Positions 16,016 to 23,953 of a stretch of DNA of 37,991 nucleotides are shown piece by piece. The stretch spans positions 1-37,991 of the forward strand of contig JAAFIB010000020.1 of NCBI GenBank assembly GCA_013297725.1. The letters are read 5' to 3'. The notes below the pieces were generated by a model. The model saw nothing but the letters and a program-made list of their open reading frames with translations. It was not told where the DNA came from and did no database searches. Every line of letters begins with the position of its first letter. Positions within the stretch are counted from its first letter, which is position 1. The translations under genes were made by a program, and so were the position numbers. The DNA is from Sphingomonadales bacterium (lineage in GTDB: Bacteria; Pseudomonadota; Alphaproteobacteria; Sphingomonadales; Sphingomonadaceae).

Positions 16016-16037
16016 TCGACAAGCTCAGGGCTACGGT
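16016..16037 (-). repeat. Right inverted repeat framing the GIY-YIG gene
   Basis: Exact reverse complement of 15635-15656 over 22 bases. Read on the minus strand it continues into AGGGCGTTTACAG, which overlaps the end of the nuclease gene. The inner GGGCGTTTA is also present in the 9032-9104 copy. Confidence 0.9.
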
Positions 16038-16118
16038 ATTTGTTAGAATATCGTTTTTTCATCAAATCAAGAGAGACTGACGGCCTGCCAATCTGCACGC
16101 TCCACTCCACCCCAAACA

Positions 16119-16148
16119 AAAAAGGCGGCCCCACAGGACCGCCTTTTT
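16119..16148. terminator. Bidirectional terminator at the end of the exb operon
   Basis: An A-run, GGCGG-CC, a 5-base loop, GG-A-CCGCC and a T-run form a stable hairpin 21 bases after the exbD stop. Read on the minus strand it ends in six T residues, a classical rho-independent terminator; it also has five T residues on the plus strand. Confidence 0.8.
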
Positions 16149-16169
16149 CAATATCGATTGTATCTGCGT

Positions 16170-16625
16170 TTAGTTGCCAGAACCGGACACTGCCGACTTG
16201 CCAAACACGCGATAGTTTTCGTTGCCGACGAAACCGAACTTGGTAATCTTGCTGCGTTTTACCACAGCGAGAACTTCGTCAACGGTTACATAAGGCGCAT
16301 TTTCGGTTGGTTGGAACTGAAGCTCTGGCTCTGGCGTCATAGCCTTTGTCTGCTTCAGAAAGTCTGCAACCTGTTGCTGCGAAACGGCCGAACCATTCCA
16401 CAAAACCGCGCCACCATCGTCGATAAAGATCTTATTGACCACCGGATCAACCTTTGGTGCATCCGTTGGTGGTTGCGCGATCGGAAGATCGATATCAACC
16501 ATATGCGTTACCGGGGGGATGGTGATCATCAGCATGATGAGGAGCACGAGCATAACGTCGATCAACGGCGTTGTGTTCATTTCCATCATCGGCGAGCCAT
16601 CATCGCTACCGCCACTCATTGCCAT
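16170..16625 (-). CDS. exbD: ExbD/TolR biopolymer transport protein (second copy)
   Basis: 151 residues: a short cytoplasmic N-terminus, one membrane helix with the essential Asp23 in TPLIDVMLVLLI, and a periplasmic domain. ExbD works with ExbB to drive TonB with the proton gradient. This copy is the last gene of the operon, 29 bases after the first ExbD, and is shorter in the periplasmic part. Its start is the ATG at 16625. It ends 21 bases before a bidirectional terminator. Two ExbD paralogues in one Ton operon are common in sphingomonads and xanthomonads; they may form mixed complexes. Confidence 0.9.
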   Translation of the reverse strand: MAMSGGSDDGSPMMEMNTTPLIDVMLVLLIMLMITIPPVTHMVDIDLPIAQPPTDAPKVDPVVNKIFIDDGGAVLWNGSAVSQQQVADFLKQTKAMTPEPELQFQPTENAPYVTVDEVLAVVKRSKITKFGFVGNENYRVFGKSAVSGSGN

Positions 16626-16654
16626 GATTTATTCTCCTAAATTTGAGCGCCAGC

Positions 16655-17206
16655 CTAACGGGCCGAGCTCAACAATTCCATGGGTGACGAAACAAAACCG
16701 ATCCTCAAAAAGCCGGCGATCTGCATGTTGAAGATCGCGCCGCCGATGCAGCGATACGGTGTATTCACATCGCCGCGAATGTGCGCCTCTGGAAGATCCT
16801 CTGGCTTCACTTCGCCAGATTGCAATGCTTCCATGCCGCCCAGTATCTCGATTTGGTCTTCCATGTGCTTTTTGGCACGCGCCTCAAGCTCATCAGACGA
16901 AACAGGGCTCGTGTTGATATAAATCCGGCATTCACCGCCTGGGTTCGCGCCTTCATAACCTTCGGTACCCGGCTCGCGTCCAGCCGCGTCCGTGGTGGTG
17001 ACGGAGAGCAGGATGTTTTCCCGCTTTGCCTTCACCGGTTCATATTTCACAACCGGCAGATCCATTTTCACGGTCTGCAAAGTCACTGGAATAGCGATAA
17101 GGAAAACGATCAGTAGCACTAGCATAACGTCCACCAAGGGCGTTGTGTTAATGTCTGACATCGGCTTCTCTTCGACGCCTCCGTCTCCGCCCATACTCAT
17201 TGCCAT
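16655..17206 (-). CDS. exbD: ExbD/TolR biopolymer transport protein (first copy)
   Basis: 183 residues. The membrane helix TPLVDVMLVLLIVFLIAIP contains the proton-path Asp26. The periplasmic part is longer than in the next paralogue, with a Gly/Glu-rich insertion (about 73-95) and two cysteines (in GGECR and YRCIGG) that could form a disulfide. It lies between exbB and the second exbD; a hairpin at 17266-17293 separates it from exbB and may adjust relative levels. Start is the ATG at 17206 (MAMSMGGDGG). Confidence 0.9.
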   Translation of the reverse strand: MAMSMGGDGGVEEKPMSDINTTPLVDVMLVLLIVFLIAIPVTLQTVKMDLPVVKYEPVKAKRENILLSVTTTDAAGREPGTEGYEGANPGGECRIYINTSPVSSDELEARAKKHMEDQIEILGGMEALQSGEVKPEDLPEAHIRGDVNTPYRCIGGAIFNMQIAGFLRIGFVSSPMELLSSAR

Positions 17207-17265
17207 TGGCTATACCTCTCTAAATCACAAGACGTTCTGCAATTAACCAACAGGTTCAATTGCGA

Positions 17266-17293
17266 TGGCCGGGAACAGGTTCGCCCCCGGCCA
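17266..17293. promoter_or_regulatory. Intercistronic hairpin between exbB and exbD
   Basis: TGGCCGGG (17266-17273) pairs perfectly with CCCGGCCA (17286-17293) around a 12-base loop in the gap between the exbB stop and the exbD start. No T-run follows on the minus strand. It may stabilise the exbB message or cause partial attenuation, which would suit the higher ExbB need of the complex. Confidence 0.45.
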
Positions 17294-17301
17294 ATTCGTC
17301 C

Positions 17302-18075
17302 TTATTTCTTTACAGGGGCTGCGGCAGGAGCAGCAGCAGGCCGTGCAGCAGGAGCAGCAGGCGCAGCTGGTTTCAAACGGCCACCCGAGGAGATGTAACC
17401 AAGAACGTCATTCGAAAAACCAGCAAGGTTACGAGCGATGCTTTTGTTACGCGCCTGAAGCCAGTTGTATGCAAGCACAGCAGGCACAGCAACCATCAGA
17501 CCAATCGCGGTCATGATCAAAGCTTCACCAACAGGGCCAGCAATTTTACCGATGTCAGCTTGTCCAGCGATGCCGATTTCGATCAGCGCACGGTAGATAC
17601 CGATAACCGTGCCCAGCAGACCGATGAACGGCGCGGTAGCACCCACGGTTGCAAGGAAAGAAAGACCACCAGTCAGCTTGTTGTTGATTGCGCCTTCTGA
17701 ACGCTGCATCGCGCCGTGGAGCCAATCATGTGCTTCGACAGGATCGGTCAGCAAGCTGTGCTGTTTCGATGCCGAGATACCGTCGTCAACCAGCTGACGA
17801 TAGGCGTTGTTCTTATCAAGCTTTGCAGCGCCTTCTTCAAGCGTGTTAGCTTTCCAGAAATTGGCGCGAACCGAGTCATATTGCTTCATGACTTTGTTCT
17901 GGTCGATCAGTTTTGTGAACAGGATGTAGAACGAGAAGATCGACATAACGACCATGATGATAAAGATGGTCCAGCTAAGTGCTCCACCGTGGTTAAGTGC
18001 TTGCCACAGACCAAAGTTGGCTGGAGCGACAGCACCCTTTGCGGCGCCAGCTGCACTGAGAATTGCAATCGACAT
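17302..18075 (-). CDS. exbB: ExbB/TolQ/MotA-type proton channel protein
   Basis: 257 residues with three membrane helices (about 34-54, 142-165, 185-208). GLLGTVIGIYRALIEIG and GEALIMTAIGLMVAVPAV are the conserved pore-lining segments of the ExbB/TolQ family, including the membrane Thr and Glu. ExbB forms a pentamer around an ExbD dimer and harvests the proton gradient for TonB. The C-terminus (about 235-257) is an Ala/Pro-rich tail. Gene order tonB-exbB-exbD-exbD shows this is the Ton rather than the Tol system. Start ATG 18075. Confidence 0.92.
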   Translation of the reverse strand: MSIAILSAAGAAKGAVAPANFGLWQALNHGGALSWTIFIIMVVMSIFSFYILFTKLIDQNKVMKQYDSVRANFWKANTLEEGAAKLDKNNAYRQLVDDGISASKQHSLLTDPVEAHDWLHGAMQRSEGAINNKLTGGLSFLATVGATAPFIGLLGTVIGIYRALIEIGIAGQADIGKIAGPVGEALIMTAIGLMVAVPAVLAYNWLQARNKSIARNLAGFSNDVLGYISSGGRLKPAAPAAPAARPAAAPAAAPVKK

Positions 18076-18151
18076 TTTTACTTCCTCTCAAATAATCAAA
18101 AACATTTAGGTCAAATTTGCCCGGAGCAGAAAGCTCCCCTGAACCGAGCGG

Positions 18152-18901
18152 TTATTCTTTTGGTATGCGCCACGTCACGCGGTTTGAATACGAACCAGTT
18201 GTGGGATTGCCTGAGGCATCTTTGGCTGGTTCAAACCGGGCACGACGTTTCACATTGCTGCAGGTCGCAGCATCAAGGTCTCCATGACCACTCGAACCCG
18301 TCACGGAACAATCCGCGACTTTACCATCCGCACCAACCGTTACACGGAAAGTGGTTGTGCCTTCACGTTCTTGCGAAAGAGCGCGTGTCGGATAGTCGTT
18401 AGTTGTGGCCCAGCTACCTGGGTTATTCTTAGGCTTCGCCGGTGCAGCCAAATTCTTGACCGCAGGGCAGGAAGAACGCTGTGATGCTTTCACGACAGTT
18501 TTACCATCTGGGCAAGTAATGTCCTGATCGACAGCAACACAGGTGGCCGATTCAAGAACGCGGCTACCATCAGGGCATGATTTAAATGCCTCTTTAGTTT
18601 CCTCTTTTTTCTGCTCATCCGGCTTCGCGATTTCCGACTGGTTATTCGATTTAACCGGAATATCGAGCGCAAAACTGGGCGGCGGAGTAACAATAACTTC
18701 GTCTGGCGGTGGAGGCGGCTCGTCTTCGGGCGGTTTCTCTTCCTTAACGTCGATGACTTCCATCTTTTCCTTAACCTTTTTGATGGCTTCATAAGCCAGG
18801 CCGGAAACGAGTGCGAAGCCAAGACCCGCGTGTAAAAGCACAACCAGGATGATCGCGATCATCCGGTTTGTGCTCATCGGTTGTTGGTCAGCATATGCCA
18901 T
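18152..18901 (-). CDS. tonB: Energy transducer TonB with cysteine-rich linker repeats
   Basis: 249 residues: cytoplasmic start, one membrane helix (about 14-34) with the functional His24 in VVLLHAGLG, a Pro/Glu linker (EEKPPEDEPPPPPDE), and a TonB C-terminal domain (about 165-249) ending FEPAKD...RVTWRIPKE. The linker holds two related blocks, CPDGSRVLESATC (109-121) and CPDGKTVVKASQRSSC (130-145), so Cys pairs occur where TonB linkers are normally plain. Two more Cys (198, 214) lie in the C-terminal domain. It leads the tonB-exbB-exbD-exbD operon. It couples ExbBD energy to TonB-dependent outer-membrane receptors. Confidence 0.9.
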   Translation of the reverse strand: MAYADQQPMSTNRMIAIILVVLLHAGLGFALVSGLAYEAIKKVKEKMEVIDVKEEKPPEDEPPPPPDEVIVTPPPSFALDIPVKSNNQSEIAKPDEQKKEETKEAFKSCPDGSRVLESATCVAVDQDITCPDGKTVVKASQRSSCPAVKNLAAPAKPKNNPGSWATTNDYPTRALSQEREGTTTFRVTVGADGKVADCSVTGSSGHGDLDAATCSNVKRRARFEPAKDASGNPTTGSYSNRVTWRIPKE

Positions 18902-19171
18902 GCGGAAACGACTCTCCTAACTTCCCCATAAAGGCGCAGTTCATCGGAGCTTGGCAAATACCTTAACATGCCACCCCAACAAGCCTGCGCAGTCTGTAAC
19001 TGTCTATTGGCTGATTCCCCCCTTACTTAGCGACGCGAAAATATACAGGCAATCCGATTCTGCCCGATTGTGCGATTCATTTGCAGATTCATCTGGTTGT
19101 CAGGTTATTTGCTGCATAAGACATAGGTATTCCAAGGCCACACAGCGCCCATCGCGAAAGATGAAAAAGCA

Positions 19172-20035
19172 ATGTTAACGTTCAAACCCCTTTTATTAAT
19201 CACTGCAATTGCAATGGTTTCGTCGTCATCGATGGCATGGAGCCAGACTGCGCCATCGCCATCCGGCTTTGCGGTGCCCGCCACCAACACTAGCTATGCC
19301 GATATTGCCGATCTTGTTGTGATTTCACCTTTGATTGTCGATGCAACAATCAGGAAAATTACAAAAATACCCGTTGAACAGGCTGTCGGCGTGCCTGCGA
19401 ATCTGCAACGGATGCTGATCGAGGGCGATGTATCCGGGCTGGTTCGGGGGAATGACGGCTTCGGAGGGCAAGTCCGCTTTCTGCTTGATGTGCCAAAAGA
19501 CGCCAAGGGCAAAATCCCGAAGTTGAAAAAGCAGCGTTTTTTTGTGCTGGGCAACAAAGCCGCAGGCCTGCCGGGCACGATTCGTTTGTCACGTCCCGAT
19601 GCGATGATTGAATGGAGCGCGGGTAACGACGCGATGCTCCGCGCGATTACCAAAGAGGCTGTGATTATCGATGCACCGCAACAGATTGTCGGCCTGACCA
19701 GCGGCTTTCACAGCCCCGGCACAGTCATCGGCGAAGGCGAAACGCAGATATTTGTCGAGGCAAAGGGCAACCAGATTTACTCGCTATCGGTATTCAGCCA
19801 GCCGGGATCGCCCAAACGCTGGGCAGTATCCACTGGCGAAGTGATCGACGAATCGGCCAGTGCGCCCGCCAAAAACAGCCTGTTATGGTATCGGCTGGCT
19901 TGCGGCCTGCCGCCAACGCTGGACGCAAAGCTGGTCGAAACGAACGAGGCCGAAAATGCTGCGAAAGCGCAGGCGGATTACCGGTTCATCATCGAATCAC
20001 TGGGCCGTTGCGACCGGATGCGGCGTAAATCCTAA
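19172..20035 (+). CDS. Secreted protein of unknown function
   Basis: 287 residues with a Sec-type signal peptide (about 1-25, ending AWSQT). The remainder is mixed alpha/beta with no recognised motif; it contains segments such as LSRPDAMIEW and LLWYRLACGLPP and two C-terminal cysteines (C-G-L-P and GRCDRM) that could pair. The start at 19172 (ATG) lies in the 270-base region divergent from tonB and has a weak ribosome site (AAAGATGAAAAAGC). It looks like a periplasmic protein conserved in sphingomonads. No function is claimed. Its end is convergent with the adenosyltransferase gene, overlapping by 4 bases. Confidence 0.75.
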   Translation: MLTFKPLLLITAIAMVSSSSMAWSQTAPSPSGFAVPATNTSYADIADLVVISPLIVDATIRKITKIPVEQAVGVPANLQRMLIEGDVSGLVRGNDGFGGQVRFLLDVPKDAKGKIPKLKKQRFFVLGNKAAGLPGTIRLSRPDAMIEWSAGNDAMLRAITKEAVIIDAPQQIVGLTSGFHSPGTVIGEGETQIFVEAKGNQIYSLSVFSQPGSPKRWAVSTGEVIDESASAPAKNSLLWYRLACGLPPTLDAKLVETNEAENAAKAQADYRFIIESLGRCDRMRRKS

Positions 20036-20613
20036 CGCGAGGCGCCGGGAACCCACAGGATATCGCCGCCCTGCCCCTTATTCACCAATCGCGTCAGTAC
20101 GAACAGATAGTCGGACAACCGGTTGATATAGGCCATGGCCAGCGGGTTCAGGCTTTCCACCACGCTTGCTGCAACCATTTCGCGTTCGGCGCGGCGGGTT
20201 ATCGCGCGCGCCAGATGCAGCGCCGCCGCCGCCTCGCTACCGCCGGGCAGGATAAAACTGGTCAGCGGATCAAGCTGTTCGTTGGCGGTATCAATCGATG
20301 CCTCCAGCCAGTCGACCTGTGACGCAACAATCCGCAACGCCATTTCGCTGGGCGCAAAGTCCTCGCCGGGTGTGGCGATATCGGCACCGAGATCGAACAG
20401 GTCGTTTTGAACGCGCCGCAGACCTGCGACTATAGCTGCGTCGAAACCCGAACGCTCCAGCGCAGAGATCGCAATGCCTAGCGCACTGTTCGCTTCATCG
20501 ACATCGCCAATCGCGCACATCCGCGCATCAGACTTTGACCGCCGAGAACCATCAACCAGCCCCGTTGTGCCATCGTCACCAGTGCGCGTGTAGATTTTGT
20601 TGAGTTTGACCAT
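20032..20613 (-). CDS. Cob(I)yrinic acid a,c-diamide adenosyltransferase, PduO type
   Basis: 193 residues. YTRTGDDGTTGL (about 8-19) is the ATP-binding N-terminus of PduO/MMAB-type enzymes, and the C-terminal half has RRAEREMV and NRLSDYLFVLTR, the cobalamin-binding segments. It transfers adenosyl from ATP to cob(I)alamin, forming coenzyme B12. Start is ATG 20613 (MVKLNK); the longer frame to 20664 would overlap the upstream gene. It is 13 bases after a small HIG1-like gene, so the two are probably co-transcribed. Confidence 0.92.
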   Translation of the reverse strand: MVKLNKIYTRTGDDGTTGLVDGSRRSKSDARMCAIGDVDEANSALGIAISALERSGFDAAIVAGLRRVQNDLFDLGADIATPGEDFAPSEMALRIVASQVDWLEASIDTANEQLDPLTSFILPGGSEAAAALHLARAITRRAEREMVAASVVESLNPLAMAYINRLSDYLFVLTRLVNKGQGGDILWVPGASR

Positions 20614-20626
20614 ATCGGCCGAGATA

Positions 20627-20857
20627 TCAGGTTGTTGCGCCGCGGCCCAGCAATATGATGACAACTAGCAAGATCGCGATGGCCTGCCACTTTACGCGCG
20701 AGAACATCATCTTGTTCTGGATCACCAAAGATTTCGGCACGCCGTTCTCATCGACTTCATTGGGCTGCATATTGGCAAATGCACGAAGACCGCGCACTAC
20801 AGCAACAACAACAAAGCCCATTGCGACGAGCAAAAACAAAATCAGTAAATAGTTCAT
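20627..20857 (-). CDS. Small twin-TM protein, HIG1 domain-like
   Basis: 76 residues with two membrane helices (about 3-23 and 57-73) and a polar loop containing SLVIQNKMMFSRVKWQ. The loop with its N-K-M-M-x-x-R-x-K/Y-Q pattern is like the HIG1/twin-transmembrane proteins found next to cobalamin adenosyltransferase genes in alphaproteobacteria. In mitochondria the HIG1 family acts in respiratory supercomplexes; a bacterial role is not settled. Start is ATG 20857 (MNYLL), seven codons inside the longest frame. Confidence 0.75.
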   Translation of the reverse strand: MNYLLILFLLVAMGFVVVAVVRGLRAFANMQPNEVDENGVPKSLVIQNKMMFSRVKWQAIAILLVVIILLGRGATT

Positions 20858-20911
20858 ACACAGTCCAATATTCCCCAAACCGCTTTATAGCGATACGGGT
20901 TAGCGCCCTAT

Positions 20912-21751
20912 CTAGGCTGAACCGTTCGATATTCCAAGGGGAAGCTCGCCGCGCCGCAATTGCTCGATCAATTCGGCCCCATCAATCCCCCGTTCGCGGT
21001 ACGCAGCAAGTGGTTCTGACAATCGGCTTTTGGCCAGCTTATCGCCCTTAGTGTCCAGCAACAGTCCATGATGCCAATAAACGGGTTCGGGCAAGCCGAG
21101 CAATTCCTGAAGCACGCGGTGGACGCTGGTATACGCAAACAGGTCTTTGCCGCGCACCACATGGCTGATCCCGCCCGCCGCATCATCCAGCGTCGCTGCC
21201 AGATGATAGCTCGCAGGCGCGTCCTTGCGCCACAGCACAACATCGCCAAACAGCTGCGGATCGGCATGCTGTAGGCCAGCCTGCAAGTCGGTCCATGTCA
21301 CTGGCCCTATCCGCTCCATCGCGGCGGCCATATCCAGCCGCCAGCAATGCGGGCTATCGCGCTCTACACCGCGACAGGTTCCGGGATAGACCGGCCCATC
21401 GGGGCCATGGCGCACGGGTTTGGATTTCAGGGCACCGGCGATTTCGCTGCGTGTGCACCAACACCTGTAAAGCAGCCCCATATCGCGCAGTTTTTCGAGC
21501 GCAGCGGCGTAGTGATTAACCCGTTGCGATTGGAAAACTACCTCACCGTCATGATGCAAGCCCAGCCAATCCATGTCCTCAATAATCGCCGCAATATGCT
21601 CTGGCCTGCTCCGCGTGCCGTCGATATCCTCTATCCTCAGCTGAAAGTGCCCGCCAAAGCTGCGCGCAAAATCATGTGCGCAAAGGGCCGCATAGGCATG
21701 GCCGATGTGCAGCCGTCCGTTCGGACTAGGCGCAAAGCGGGTCGCCTTCAT
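20912..21751 (-). CDS. gluQRS: Glutamyl-Q tRNA(Asp) synthetase
   Basis: 279 residues. APSPNGRLHIGH (about 8-18) contains the class I HIGH motif, KLAKS replaces KMSKS, and the zinc site matches GluQRS: Cys97, Cys99, Tyr122 and Cys126 (CWC, YPGTC). It lacks the anticodon-binding domain of full GluRS, as expected. It attaches glutamate to queuosine in tRNA-Asp. Start is ATG 21751; the frame extends to a GTG at 21790, which would add 13 residues without clear family support. It diverges from the HNH nuclease gene. Confidence 0.92.
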   Translation of the reverse strand: MKATRFAPSPNGRLHIGHAYAALCAHDFARSFGGHFQLRIEDIDGTRSRPEHIAAIIEDMDWLGLHHDGEVVFQSQRVNHYAAALEKLRDMGLLYRCWCTRSEIAGALKSKPVRHGPDGPVYPGTCRGVERDSPHCWRLDMAAAMERIGPVTWTDLQAGLQHADPQLFGDVVLWRKDAPASYHLAATLDDAAGGISHVVRGKDLFAYTSVHRVLQELLGLPEPVYWHHGLLLDTKGDKLAKSRLSEPLAAYRERGIDGAELIEQLRRGELPLGISNGSA

Positions 21752-21921
21752 CAACTGTGGCGCAAAATCCACGCCGCAAAGTTTAACCACAGAAATACCA
21801 CATATAGTGTATTTTGCCCTCTTGACGTCACGATAACCACAAATAGGTTGGCAACTGTCAAAATGCTGTAACGTAAGTTGTTAAAAGCGGATATAGTTTG
21901 AGGCACGGGAGACGAAGTAGC

Positions 21922-22506
21922 GTGTATCATGCAGGAACTCTACAAGCGACCGGCAGGTCAAGACATCCGGATAATTGCCCGGCCCTAGTGCTGAACGCTG
22001 ATTACACGCCGCTTAGCTATTATCCATTGAGCCTGTGGCCATGGCAAACCGCGATCAAGGCGGTATTCCTTGATAAGGTGGATATTGTGGCGAGCTACGA
22101 TCAGCATGTCCACAGCCCCAGCCTGGATATGCAAATCCCGTCGGTGATTGCACTGCGCCAATATGTAAAGCCATCGGAATATCCCGCCTTTACGCGGTTC
22201 AACCTGTTCCTGCGTGACAAGTTTGAATGCCAATATTGCGGTTCGGGCCAAAACCTGACGTTTGACCACATCGTCCCGCGCCGCCTGAACGGCCGGACGA
22301 GCTGGGAAAATGTGACCACTGCGTGCTTGCCCTGCAATCTAAAAAAAGGCGGACGCACGCCAAAGCAGGCGCATATGCAGTTGCGCATGGCGGCGATCCG
22401 CCCGACCAGCTGGCAATTGCAAGACCGCGGTCGCGGCTTTCCACCGAATCATCTGCACGAAACATGGCGTGACTGGCTCTATTGGGATATCGAGCTGGAA
22501 GAGTAA
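21922..22506 (+). CDS. HNH endonuclease
   Basis: 194 residues. The C-terminal HNH domain has FECQYCG, DHIVPRR, N-V-T-T-A-C and CNLKKG, giving two zinc CxxC pairs and the catalytic His. The N-terminus (CPALVLNADYTPLSYYPLSLWPW) is typical of a widespread alphaproteobacterial HNH family. The GTG at 21922 has GGGAG at 21907-21911 and gives the family N-terminus; a TTG at 21898 is an alternative. This is a housekeeping-like chromosomal family of unknown substrate, not obviously a phage gene. Confidence 0.88.
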   Translation: MYHAGTLQATGRSRHPDNCPALVLNADYTPLSYYPLSLWPWQTAIKAVFLDKVDIVASYDQHVHSPSLDMQIPSVIALRQYVKPSEYPAFTRFNLFLRDKFECQYCGSGQNLTFDHIVPRRLNGRTSWENVTTACLPCNLKKGGRTPKQAHMQLRMAAIRPTSWQLQDRGRGFPPNHLHETWRDWLYWDIELEE

Positions 22507-22581
22507 AACGCCTCCTCCGTCAATACACACATGGGGTATTGCCCGAATTGTGATGAAAAGCTGCGTGGCTAAATCCCGCTG

Positions 22582-23307
22582 ATGTTTACCAGCTTTCCAG
22601 AACCGATAACCGCGTGCGTCTTTGGTTCGTCTGGCGGCATTGGCGCAGCGTTTGTTGAACTGCTGGCCGCTGACCCCGCTGTGCAGCTTGTCCATGCCGG
22701 CGCGCGGAAGCCGTTAGACGCCTCAGCCAAAATCCAGCCATTCACGTTCGATCTGACCGATGAAGCCAGCATCGAGGCTGCCGCTGAGTCAATCAGCAAG
22801 CTCGACCTGATCATCATCGCCACGGGAATGCTGCATGATGATGCGGTTCAACCCGAAAAGTCATTCCGCGCGCAAAGTGCAGACGCCTATGCCCGCGCGT
22901 TTGCTATCAATGCCATTGGCCCTGCGCTGATCGGCAAGTATTTCCTGCCACTGCTGCCGCGTGACCGGCGCGCAGTGTTTGCAGCGCTATCGGCACGCGT
23001 CAGTTCGGTCAGCGATAACCGGCTGGGCGGCTGGCACGCCTATCGCGCGGCAAAGGCTGCGCTCAACATGATCCTGCGCAACTTCGCCGTCGAATTGGGC
23101 AGAACGCATAAGGACGCGGTGATCGCAGGGCTGCACCCCGGCACAGTCGCCACATCGCTGTCGGAGCCATTCCAACGCAACGTAGAACCCGCCAAGCTGT
23201 TCACCCCTGAATTTTCAGCGACGCAGATGCTGTCAGTGCTCGACCGCCTAACCCCCGCCCACAGCGGAAACCTGTTCGCGTGGGACGGCCAAAGGATCGA
23301 TTTCTAA
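22582..23307 (+). CDS. SDR family oxidoreductase
   Basis: 241 residues, Rossmann fold. The NAD(P)-binding segment is FGSSGGIGAAF (about 14-24), and the active-site pair Y-x3-K is in HAYRAAKAA. The catalytic Ser lies in ALSARVSSVSDN. The form is like C-factor/short-chain dehydrogenases in which the substrate is unknown. LHPGTVATSLSEPF, following the catalytic Lys, is the usual loop over the active site. The ATG at 22582 has no strong ribosome site. It is followed at once by the DUF2256 gene. Confidence 0.88.
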   Translation: MFTSFPEPITACVFGSSGGIGAAFVELLAADPAVQLVHAGARKPLDASAKIQPFTFDLTDEASIEAAAESISKLDLIIIATGMLHDDAVQPEKSFRAQSADAYARAFAINAIGPALIGKYFLPLLPRDRRAVFAALSARVSSVSDNRLGGWHAYRAAKAALNMILRNFAVELGRTHKDAVIAGLHPGTVATSLSEPFQRNVEPAKLFTPEFSATQMLSVLDRLTPAHSGNLFAWDGQRIDF

Positions 23308-23310
23308 GCC

Positions 23311-23451
23311 ATGCCAAAGATGCGCAAAAAATCGGACCTGCCTACCAAAGACTGTGCCGCATGCGGCCTACCCTTTACGTGGCGCAAGAAATGGGAGCGG
23401 GACTGGGACAATGTGCGTTTCTGTTCTGACCGATGCCGCGAAAAGAGGTAG
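23311..23451 (+). CDS. DUF2256 zinc-ribbon-like small protein
   Basis: 46 residues beginning [33 protein letters not shown] and RFCSDRCR form two C-x2/3-C pairs, the DUF2256 signature. Four cysteines suggest a small zinc knuckle. The start is 3 bases after the SDR stop, so it belongs to the same transcript. DUF2256 genes are often found near FeS photolyases, and one lies 0.5 kb away here on the opposite strand. Length is normal for the family. Confidence 0.85.
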   Translation: MPKMRKKSDLPTKDCAACGLPFTWRKKWERDWDNVRFCSDRCREKR

Positions 23452-23460
23452 CCGACTTCC

Positions 23461-23949
23461 TTATTTTAACGCGGCGAGCCAAGCATCGACATGGTCTTTC
23501 CACTCTGCATCGTCATGGCGAATGCGCAGAACATCGGGTTCGTTGTCGGGCAAATCCAGAATATCGAACTGGCTTTTCAGTAAAGCTGCCGGCATGAAAT
23601 GATCCTGCCGTTTTGTCAGCCTTTGTTCGATTTCGGCGCGGGGCACATCTAGATAAATAAAGCCGACATCCCCAATCTGGTGTCGCAACCGGTCCCGATA
23701 ACGCCGTTTCAGCGCCGAACACGTGGCAATGGCAGGCTGCCCTGTTGCCCGCACCGTAGCGGCAATCCGGTCCAACCATGGCCAACGATCATCGTCTGTT
23801 AAAGCGATACCAGCTGCCATTTTTGAAATGGATGCAGCATCGTGCAGGTTATCACCCTCAATATAAAACGTGCCCCATACAGCCGCTAATTCGGCAGCAT
23901 AGGTGGATTTACCACAGCCGCTGACCCCCATAAAAATAATCGCTTGCAT
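23461..23949 (-). CDS. gntK: Gluconokinase, GntK type
   Basis: 162 residues. The P-loop GVSGCGKST (8-16) and the segments EGDNLHD, LTDDDRWPWL and CSALKRRYRDRLR are those of thermoresistant gluconokinases, which phosphorylate gluconate to 6-phosphogluconate. The KRQDHFMPAALLKSQF segment follows, as in the family. It starts 4 bases after the stop of the photolyase gene, on the same strand, so the two are probably an operon; the metabolic link is unclear. Start ATG 23949. Confidence 0.92.
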   Translation of the reverse strand: MQAIIFMGVSGCGKSTYAAELAAVWGTFYIEGDNLHDAASISKMAAGIALTDDDRWPWLDRIAATVRATGQPAIATCSALKRRYRDRLRHQIGDVGFIYLDVPRAEIEQRLTKRQDHFMPAALLKSQFDILDLPDNEPDVLRIRHDDAEWKDHVDAWLAALK

Positions 23950-23953
23950 GCCA

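Noticed and set aside
18902-19171. Possible Fur box between tonB and the secreted protein
   Set aside because: No match to the GATAATGATAATC pattern could be found in this region, so iron control is not claimed.
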